Assembly: GCA_023250585.1 (NCBI GenBank)
Contig: JAHFAK010000100.1
Span: 1 to 8,818 of the forward strand
Length of the DNA stretch: 8,818 bases
Reading direction: 5' to 3'
Source of the DNA: Deltaproteobacteria bacterium
Lineage (GTDB): Bacteria > Bdellovibrionota_F > JAHFAK01
Made by a program: the position numbers and the translations under genes. The stretch's first letter is position 1; every line of letters starts with the position of its first letter. Under the pieces are notes generated by a model. That model was not told the origin of the DNA. It made no database searches and saw only the letters and a program-made list of their open reading frames with translations. Below, piece after piece: positions 1 through 5,131 of this stretch.

Positions 1-1
1 A

Positions 2-1030
2 AGAATTGGATGGGCGCATAAAGCTATTGAAAATGAATGGGGCACTATTGATGGATTTGGTAGATTTGAAAATAGCTGGAAACCTCTTGAAGAGCAAATT
101 GCATTTCATGCACAGAAGGGGGAGGAGTTCGCTCAAGCATTAGGACTAAAGAAAGATGAATACATCGTCATTTGGTATCAAGAGGCAAACAATCCAAAGT
201 TATTTGAGCCAGGTTCCCCTGCGCATCCTATGAAAGATTTAATCTCACACTATGGTATTGAGATGGTAAGTACATGGAATAAGAATGATCTAGAATATGA
301 TGAACAACGTAATATGTATAAATATAAAGGAAAATGGGTTACGGCATTTTATTGGGGATATTATTCCAATTGGGTTGATCCAACTATGCCTTCATATCAA
401 AAGGTAGGAGACTATTTCAAAAATGAATATGAAGTAGCCCATGCTCTCCCCAGTTTTGTTCGCCATTATGTTAATGGTGGATACAAAAATTGGTATATGT
501 GGAATCCGTATGGGACGGATCTATTTGCGGATAAAGGAATATCAGGATACTTATTTAAGATGGTTGAGTTTTATCTCAATAGCAAGCCTTCTATAAATGA
601 AATTATGTATCAACCTTTTATTGATGCCCATGGCGTCGAAGACATGGAACGTATACAGCGGGTGTTTGCTAATCAAGGAGAGCAGGTTATAAAATCAAGA
701 AGTTCTGCCTCGCATGGAGCCGGTGTATATGTTGGTAATTCTTTAATAAATGGTAAAACAAAAAATGGACTTTCATGGAGTGATCTTGAAACTTTAGTTA
801 TGCAGTATCCTTCCGATTTTGTAAGCCAAGATTTTTTTGGACCAGAACATCTAATTAATACTCCTACAGGACAAAGAACTTTTGAAGGTAGAGTAATTGT
901 ATGGATAGGAAGTGAATCATTACATCCGGGAGGCCTTTATATCCGTAGTGCACCAATAGGAGTAGACATTCGCAACTTAACAGGAAATGACAAAGCTTCT
1001 ATTATTCCTGTTCTTATTCCGAAGCAATAA
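2..1030 (+). CDS. Circularly permuted ATP-grasp-like protein, 3' part (5' end outside window)
   Basis: The frame is open from base 2 to the TAA at 1028-1030, giving 342 residues, so the ATG at 230 is internal and the true start lies left of the window. I did not recognise it by name, but the order of motifs follows circularly permuted ATP-grasp proteins. These are NPYGTDLFADKG (residues 168-179, family N-x-G-S-G-x-x-x-(D)K), a KSRSSASHGAGV glycine-rich nucleotide-loop-like segment (232-243), a FVSQ strand (273-276) followed by a TPT turn, a conserved-looking Arg at 297, and PGGLYIRSAP (309-318), matching the family's PGGLTRVA end. Known members form amide or peptide-like bonds using ATP; the substrate here is unknown. 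The usual partners (alpha-E protein, transglutaminase) are not visible. The C-terminus looks complete. Fold assignment is inference from pattern memory; the reading frame itself is certain. Confidence 0.55.
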   Translation, partial: RIGWAHKAIENEWGTIDGFGRFENSWKPLEEQIAFHAQKGEEFAQALGLKKDEYIVIWYQEANNPKLFEPGSPAHPMKDLISHYGIEMVSTWNKNDLEYDEQRNMYKYKGKWVTAFYWGYYSNWVDPTMPSYQKVGDYFKNEYEVAHALPSFVRHYVNGGYKNWYMWNPYGTDLFADKGISGYLFKMVEFYLNSKPSINEIMYQPFIDAHGVEDMERIQRVFANQGEQVIKSRSSASHGAGVYVGNSLINGKTKNGLSWSDLETLVMQYPSDFVSQDFFGPEHLINTPTGQRTFEGRVIVWIGSESLHPGGLYIRSAPIGVDIRNLTGNDKASIIPVLIPKQ

Positions 1031-1066
1031 AAAGTCAAACCAACCAAAAAGTCAAACCAACCAAAA
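1029..1066. repeat. 17-bp tandem duplication at the stop codon
   Basis: The unit AAAAAGTCAAACCAACC occurs twice without mismatch (1029-1045 and 1046-1062), followed by four matching A residues. The first copy includes the last two bases of the ATP-grasp-like gene's TAA, and the array runs directly into the left arm of the 45-bp inverted repeat at 1063. It may be a replication-slippage product or a scar of the adjacent rearrangement. Confidence 0.8.
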
Positions 1067-1107
1067 GGTGGGGACCGACATATGAAGCCATTTAGTAGGG
1101 GGCACTT
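1063..1107 (+). repeat. 45-bp inverted repeat, left arm
   Basis: This block matches the reverse complement of 1841-1885 at about 40 of 45 positions. It contains the invariant stretch AAAAGGTGGGGACCGACATA, then a slightly divergent middle and an invariant GGGGGCACT. Both arms have the GGGGACC part outward and the GGGGGCAC part inward. It may be the terminal repeat of a mobile cassette or one of two copies of a dispersed element. I could not assign it to a known insertion sequence. Confidence 0.75.
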
Positions 1108-1160
1108 TTTTCGGAAGATCAAGTTTATACAAACTATTTAATTTTAACACTGAAGCGTAG

Positions 1161-1613
1161 TCATGAATTTTTTGTGATGAGTTTTTCTACACCCATGAGA
1201 ATAGTAGGAAGTAGGATAAATGTTCCTGTCCCATGACCTACCAATTGCTCATTACCATCGTAGATATGCATTTCGACAATATCTTGCCGTTTGCCTGATT
1301 GAATAATTTTCCCAATAGCTTGGAGAGAGCATTCTTGAGCTGGTTTGAGGAAATGCATAGAAAGTTCGGATGTTGCAATCCATATGGATTCTTCATGAGT
1401 CACTGCAGAGGTAAACCATCCGGTGGTATCGAGGAGCGTTGCATAAACTCCTCCATGGATTCCACCCATTGCATGATTTAAAGCAGGGTTATAAGGCAAA
1501 TCAACTATGGCTCGATTGGTATCGCTATATGATAAGCGCATGCCAAAATGTTTTGCGATAGGTGCTTGTTCATTGAAATAGGTTAATAATTGTTTTTTCT
1601 TTTTTTCAAACAT
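1161..1613 (-). CDS. PaaI-type hotdog-fold thioesterase
   Basis: A 150-residue protein, the usual length for single-domain hotdog thioesterases of the PaaI/4HBT group, which hydrolyse acyl- or aryl-CoA thioesters in the cytoplasm. The signature is clear: NPALNHAMGGIHGGV (42-56) with Asn46 and the HGG loop (53-55), followed by LLDTTG containing Asp62, the expected catalytic acidic residue on the central helix. A basic start (KKKK) precedes the first helix and the family's closing GTGTFIL strand lies at 128-134. The ATG at 1613 is the only sensible start, but no good Shine-Dalgarno sequence precedes it. It is the only intact gene between the two arms of the 45-bp inverted repeat, about 60 bases downstream of the broken cupin_5 gene on the same strand. 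Substrate is not predictable; a housekeeping CoA-salvage or aromatic degradation role is possible. Confidence 0.9.
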   Translation of the reverse strand: MFEKKKKQLLTYFNEQAPIAKHFGMRLSYSDTNRAIVDLPYNPALNHAMGGIHGGVYATLLDTTGWFTSAVTHEESIWIATSELSMHFLKPAQECSLQAIGKIIQSGKRQDIVEMHIYDGNEQLVGHGTGTFILLPTILMGVEKLITKNS

Positions 1614-1657
1614 ACGAGTTAAGCTTAGAAAAGTATTGATTAAAAGTAAAGCATGGG

Positions 1658-1691
1658 AGTTAACCCGTTTCTGCTTATGTTCGGGTTAACT
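1658..1691. repeat. 10-bp perfect inverted repeat at the cupin_5 3' end
   Basis: AGTTAACCCG (1658-1667) and CGGGTTAACT (1682-1691) form a perfect 10-bp stem around a 14-base loop. The hairpin spans the stop codon of the cupin_5 remnant (1675-1677) and sits about 45 bases upstream of the thioesterase start on the same strand. There is no U-tract on the minus strand, so it is not a canonical intrinsic terminator. It could attenuate read-through or be an operator for the thioesterase gene. Confidence 0.6.
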
Positions 1692-1862
1692 TAGAAATAA
1701 TGTCAGTATGTTGAGGATACTTTTTTAATAATGTAATTCTTTTTCCTAATTCAAGATCGTCAAACTCAAAGCCAGGAGCAACGGTACACCCAACAAGAGC
1801 ATAAAATTTTTTTTTATGACCGTTGCTGCAAACCAGGTTTTAGTGCCCCCTCCCAAATGCAT
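1675..1862 (-). pseudogene. Cupin_5 (DUF985) family protein, broken C-terminal fragment
   Basis: Minus-strand translation gives the family's C-terminal half: GGTKTWFAATVIKKK, then, after a one-base shift, FYALVGCTVAPGFEFDDLEL and a LLKKYPQHTDIISKL tail ending at TAA (1675-1677). The LVGCTVAPGFEF segment is the hallmark of the cupin_5/DUF985 family. The normal N-terminal half, which carries the HPEGGYF and DEVWHFY-type motifs of the barrel, is missing, and the fragment runs into the right arm of the inverted repeat. The frame also breaks at a run of nine A residues (about 1807-1815); ten would restore it. The A9 run is a possible slippage site, but without the N-terminal half a functional product is unlikely. 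Identification is strong; loss of function is inferred. Confidence 0.8.
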
Positions 1863-1885
1863 TCATATGTCGGTCCCCACCTTTT
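1841..1885 (-). repeat. 45-bp inverted repeat, right arm
   Basis: Inverted partner of 1063-1107. The outer part (1866-1885) is identical over 20 bases; five differences lie in the middle and at the inner end. It cuts between two unrelated gene pieces: outward lies the start of a 40-codon frame (1863-1985) and inward the cupin_5 fragment, so the repeat marks a recombination or insertion junction. Confidence 0.75.
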
Positions 1886-1985
1886 GATCACTCGGTAGTT
1901 TTTTAATAATTTCTTCTCTTAAAGAATTGGGTTTTGTTAACCAAGGGTTAAGAATATGAATTATTCTTTCTAATTCAAAATTCAT
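1863..1985 (-). pseudogene. Start of an unrecognised gene cut off by the repeat
   Basis: An ATG at 1985 is preceded by AAAGGAG ten bases upstream, so this looks like a genuine translation start. It encodes 40 residues, of which the first 34 look protein-like (ILNPWL at 11-16, REEIIKKL at 23-30). The last six come from the right arm of the 45-bp repeat, where a TGA stops the frame. The ILNPW...REE pattern vaguely recalls the N-termini of some AAA-type ATPases that carry a downstream GxRRxGKT loop, but nothing beyond the N-terminus remains to test this. I read it as the 5' end of a gene interrupted by the rearrangement; a real 40-aa peptide is less likely. Confidence 0.45.
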
Positions 1986-2197
1986 AATTTCTATGCTCCT
2001 TTATACATTAAAACTTTGATTATTATTCAAATTAGCGCATCTATATTGAATCATCATTGAATCATCAATTAATTTTAGTAGGGATAAATTACTATAGGTG
2101 AGCACATGCTGTGTGCATAAGGCATAAGGTGTGTTCAAAAGAAGACATGAATGACTTCTTTCTATTTTGGGTTACAATCCCTATACTACAACGATTC
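1986..2197. other. Non-coding stretch with short tandem repeats
   Basis: No convincing gene is present. It contains an 11-bp perfect tandem duplication of TTGAATCATCA (2046-2067), a 7-bp duplication GCATAAG (2115-2128), and two weak inverted repeats: GCACA/TGTGC at 2102-2116 and AAAGAAG/CTTCTTT at 2138-2161. The hairpins are short and A/T-rich, so I do not call a terminator. The region supplies the 5' leader of the 1863-1985 frame. Confidence 0.5.
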
Positions 2198-2475
2198 CTA
2201 CTTCGTTGCTAGAATTGCAGTCATCCATTTCTTCTTTTTCCCACCAGCTCCATCAGTAAAATTGACGATAATTCCATAATTGGTTTTGAAGGAGAGCTTT
2301 TCCAACCACTAAAGAGCGATGTAATATCATACCAAACCCATCGATCATCACACGTATCTAATGTTCCATTGCCGCACATATTTCCACTCAAACGGACCGG
2401 AAGTAGTGTCAGACCTTTCTCTCTAACATTTCCCTTAAATGCCTTTAATTCCTGCATTTGGGACTTAAGTGCTCA
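2198..2475 (-). pseudogene. Frameshifted remnant of an unrecognised gene
   Basis: Two overlapping minus-strand frames make one plausible protein C-terminus. The first runs from an in-frame TGA at 2475 through MQELKAFKGN, KGLTLLPVRL and a CDDRWVWYDITSLFSGW segment. The second continues as TNYGIIVNFTDGAGG, four lysines, then WMTAILATK and a TAG at 2198. The join falls at an AAAA run (2284-2287); a fifth A would fuse the frames. Upstream of the TGA the frame continues as KEPLETQF, so with the TGA read through, the N-terminal part looks like a short helix or coiled coil. I do not recognise the family. It starts just after the stop of the 747-aa gene, so its own 5' end is missing. It could equally be an intact reading frame damaged only by a sequencing error plus one point mutation. 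Confidence 0.4.
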
Positions 2476-2498
2476 GAACTGTGTTTCTAGAGGTTCCT

Positions 2499-4742
2499 TT
2501 AATAAGAAAATACATATGCTGCTCCGCTGCTCTCTGCACTGTTATCACTTGCATTCCCATTTATTCCCGTTGTATTACTGTCTTCTCCTTGAGCACTGAC
2601 AATAATATTGCCATCTGATATTGTTACACTCCCTCCAAAATTATCACTTGCCTCAGTATTAGAAGCTTTAAGATATGTTTGTTGGACCCATACAGTCTCA
2701 TTTAATTTAAATACATATGCTGCTCCACTTTGTGGTGCAATATTATTAAATTGATTCACATTAACTTCAATTGAGTTACTGTCTTCTCTTGAAGCACCAA
2801 TAATTATTGTACTACCTGATATTGCTACACTTTCTCCAAAACTATCAGAAGCTTCGGTATTAGAGGCTTTAAGATATGCTTGTTGACTCCACATGGTCTC
2901 ACTTCTTACAAATATATATGCTGCCCCACTTTGTATTGCACTGTTATTATTTTGATCTCCATTGACTCCTGTTGCATTGCTACTTTCTGCTGGGGTACCC
3001 ACAACTATAGTATTACCTGATATTGCTACACTCCCTCCAAAATTATCACTTGCACCAGTATTAGAAGCCTTAAGATATGCTTGTTGACTCCACGTTGTCC
3101 CACTTTTCACAAATACATATGCTGCTCCACTTTGTCCCGCATCGTTATTGATTTGCATTCCATCTATTCCCAATGCATTGCTATCTTCTCCATCTGCACC
3201 AACAACAATAGTATCATTTGATATTGCTACACTCCCTCCAAAACTATCAGAAGCTTCGGTATTAGAGGCTTTAAGATATGCTTGTTGGCTCCAGGCATTT
3301 CCACTTCTTACAAATACATATGTTGCTCCACTAGAAGATGCACTATTATTACTTTCATTTGCATTGATTCCTATTGCATTACTATCTTCTCCATTTGCAC
3401 CAACAATAATTGTATCACCCGATATTGCTACGCTTTTTCCAAAAGTATCGCCCGCCCCGGTATTAGAAGCTTTAAGATATGCTTGTTGGCTCCACGTTGT
3501 CCCATTTTTCACAAATACATATGCTGCCCCGCTAGCAAAAGCACTATTATTACTTCCATCACCATTTACTCCTGTTGCGTTACTACATTCTAGATCAGCA
3601 CCAACAACTATAGTATTACCTGATATTGCTATGCTCCTTCCAAAATTATCACCTCCGTCGGCATTAGAAGCCTTAAGATATGCTTGTTGGCTCCATGTAG
3701 TCCCACTTTTCACAAATACATATACGGCTCCGCTATCAGTTGCGCTATTATTGCTTTCATTACCATTTACTCCTCTTGCATTACTGTCTTCTTGATAAGC
3801 ACCAATAACCAAAGTATTACCTGATGCTGCAACGGTTTTTCCAAAATAATCTAATGCTCCTGTATTAGAAGCTTTAAGATAAACTGGTTGAGTTGTATTT
3901 CTGTTTACCATGGTTGTATACGTTTCCTCTGTACTCTGATCTGCTGCTATTACTTGTATGGTTATCGTGTTACTGCTTGAACTCATACTTATATTTTCTG
4001 ATGCACTTCCTGATGTCACATTAATACCATTTACTTTTATACTTGCTCCTGAATCTTCTGCCGTAGGAGTTACGGTAATTGATTGCACTAAAACACCAAT
4101 ACTTGCTGTATATGAAGTTGTTTCTGCAGAAAATACAGGATTTAAACTTCCCGATGACAGTGTAAGTCCTGATAGATGAGCTTGATTTGATAAAGCTACA
4201 TCAGTGAGTGCTACACTCACTGATGTTTTCATTTCTTCAAATGCATTATTGGTGTACACTAATAAATGTGTCGCATTTGTTGGAAAAACAGTATTTACAG
4301 AAATTGTATACGATATATTACTTCCTGTTTTTCCAAGTTGAGCTATTGCATTTTCTCCCGTTAGTTTAGTCGTTGCACTATTCCCATAGTAAATCACATA
4401 ATTACTTATATCACTTTCATCGAGTGACTTGGTTATTAAAATATCTCCTCCTATTTCATTGGTTGAGAAATCAGTATCATTAAATGATACGTTTTGTGCT
4501 GTATGCTGTGGGGCTTCTGAAACCACCTGAGATGGATTGGTAGTAGTTGGTGGAATTGAATCTTCAGTATCATTTTCTATTATTGTTTCTGCTTCCTCTT
4601 CCTGAAAGAAATGATCTGAACTATCTTCTTCATCGTCTGCACCACATATAAACCCAAACGAGAGAATAACAAAGAAAAATGCAGCGCTAATAAGTGAAAG
4701 GTACAAGAGGCGAATACGCCGAGCTGAATTATATATTTTCAT
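2499..4742 (-). CDS. Exported cadherin-like / seven-repeat FG-GAP beta-propeller protein
   Basis: The preferred start is the ATG at 4742, six bases after AGGGGAG; the TTG just before it is too close to that site. The product is 747 residues. Residues 1-33 form a basic, hydrophobic signal segment ending in FIC; Cys33 could be lipidated, although GFI is a poor lipobox. An acidic linker follows (34-62). A beta-sandwich domain (about 85-182, with SFNDTDF, EIGG, LLVYT) precedes a cadherin-like beta-sandwich domain (about 190-281, LSGLTLSSGSLNPVF to TVNR-like end). From residue 288, seven FG-GAP-type repeats of exactly 67 residues complete the protein, the last ending early at residue 747. Each carries YLKASN, FG, a hydrophobic strand, an ED/EC/ESSN loop and SGAAYVF. 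Seven repeats suggest a closed seven-bladed propeller. FG-GAP loops in integrins bind calcium; the Asp/Asn-rich loop here might too. Likely a surface binding protein; ligand unknown. Confidence 0.85.
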   Translation of the reverse strand: MKIYNSARRIRLLYLSLISAAFFFVILSFGFICGADDEEDSSDHFFQEEEAETIIENDTEDSIPPTTTNPSQVVSEAPQHTAQNVSFNDTDFSTNEIGGDILITKSLDESDISNYVIYYGNSATTKLTGENAIAQLGKTGSNISYTISVNTVFPTNATHLLVYTNNAFEEMKTSVSVALTDVALSNQAHLSGLTLSSGSLNPVFSAETTSYTASIGVLVQSITVTPTAEDSGASIKVNGINVTSGSASENISMSSSSNTITIQVIAADQSTEETYTTMVNRNTTQPVYLKASNTGALDYFGKTVAASGNTLVIGAYQEDSNARGVNGNESNNSATDSGAVYVFVKSGTTWSQQAYLKASNADGGDNFGRSIAISGNTIVVGADLECSNATGVNGDGSNNSAFASGAAYVFVKNGTTWSQQAYLKASNTGAGDTFGKSVAISGDTIIVGANGEDSNAIGINANESNNSASSSGATYVFVRSGNAWSQQAYLKASNTEASDSFGGSVAISNDTIVVGADGEDSNALGIDGMQINNDAGQSGAAYVFVKSGTTWSQQAYLKASNTGASDNFGGSVAISGNTIVVGTPAESSNATGVNGDQNNNSAIQSGAAYIFVRSETMWSQQAYLKASNTEASDSFGESVAISGSTIIIGASREDSNSIEVNVNQFNNIAPQSGAAYVFKLNETVWVQQTYLKASNTEASDNFGGSVTISDGNIIVSAQGEDSNTTGINGNASDNSAESSGAAYVFSY
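2502..3881 (-). repeat. 201-bp tandem repeat array encoding seven FG-GAP blades
   Basis: Seven in-frame units begin at 3881, 3680, 3479, 3278, 3077, 2876 and 2675 (minus strand), six of 201 bp and a last one of 174 bp. Spacing never varies. Units 4 and 6 share a 52-bp identical block (3236-3287 and 2834-2885), and units 5 and 7 are likewise similar at the same 402-bp offset. This suggests that a two-blade block was duplicated late. Repeats this close are prone to copy-number change and to assembly collapse. Confidence 0.9.
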
Positions 4743-4761
4743 CAATATCTCCCCTACAAAT

Positions 4762-4767
4762 AGTATA
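4762..4767 (-). promoter_or_regulatory. Extended -10 promoter candidate for the 747-aa gene
   Basis: The minus strand reads TGATATACT, an extended -10 (TG-n-TATACT, 5 of 6 to consensus) with no good -35. Transcription would start near 4755, leaving a leader of roughly 13 bases that is mostly the Shine-Dalgarno AGGGGAG. A short palindrome, TCACA-AA-TGTGA (4768-4779), lies immediately upstream and could bind a regulator. Confidence 0.4.
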
Positions 4768-4836
4768 TCACAAATGTGAAAATTTTAACAGAGTTTTTTT
4801 GTGAAAAATGAATGGAAGGAAGAAAAAGTGAACTAA

Positions 4837-5124
4837 CTATTGAATTTCAAAAGAAGAAAATGCATTCTGGAAAAAGGTGTGTGAAAAAGAAGAAGCTGAA
4901 ATGAAATTTTGATTTTTGCTTGAGGCATTTAAGTATGAAGTGCCTCCACATTGAGGCTGTGCGCTTTGATTTGATCGGGTGACTGCAATTTTATGCGGAG
5001 AACAATCAATTCGCGAAGTCATTCCTTTTCCCAATAATGCAAGCGGAATATATCCACTCGATGGATCTCCGAGTGTAATAACAAATGAACAATTAAAAGA
5101 ATTGCACTTGAAAACAGTAAAAGA
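4837..5124 (-). pseudogene. 95-codon open frame without a good start, between the two exported-protein genes
   Basis: The 388-base gap between the two exported-protein genes contains one long minus-strand frame, open from just after a TAA at 5127 to TAG at 4837. It has no ATG until 5022, and the AAGGA there abuts that ATG with no spacing; TTG at 5034 is no better. The translation looks like real protein: a strand-like CSFVITLGDPSSGYIPLALL, four cysteines (CNSFNC, IDC, PQC) suggesting an exported, disulfide-bonded product, and an S/F/N-rich tail. I do not recognise it. It may be the 3' part of a small exported or pilin-like gene whose start was lost, or a frame kept by chance. Nothing else is visible in the gap except the promoter listed separately. 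Confidence 0.3.
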
Positions 5125-5131
5125 TTAAATT

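Noticed and set aside
937-1122. Minus-strand 61-codon frame over the end of the ATP-grasp-like gene
   Set aside because: It overlaps a clear plus-strand gene and part of a repeat, with no ribosome-binding site or recognisable content.
2385-2457. Similarity of KGNVREKGLTLLPVRL to the C-terminal part of SmpB (G-x-V-x-x-KGLTL-x-P-x-x-L)
   Set aside because: The match covers only about 16 residues. What follows (SGNMCGNG, CDDRWVWYD) is nothing like the SmpB continuation with its GKKxxDKR tail, and the piece joins better to the downstream frame. Treated as coincidence.
3148-3795. Long plus-strand open frame of 215 codons
   Set aside because: It is the antisense of the uniform 201-bp FG-GAP repeats; repetition without stops on one strand keeps the other strand open. 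It has no ribosome-binding site or independent coding character.
5055-5075. CACTCG/CGAGTG hairpin downstream of the 943-aa gene as terminator
   Set aside because: The stem is only 6 bp, has no U-tract on the minus strand, and lies inside the 95-codon open frame.
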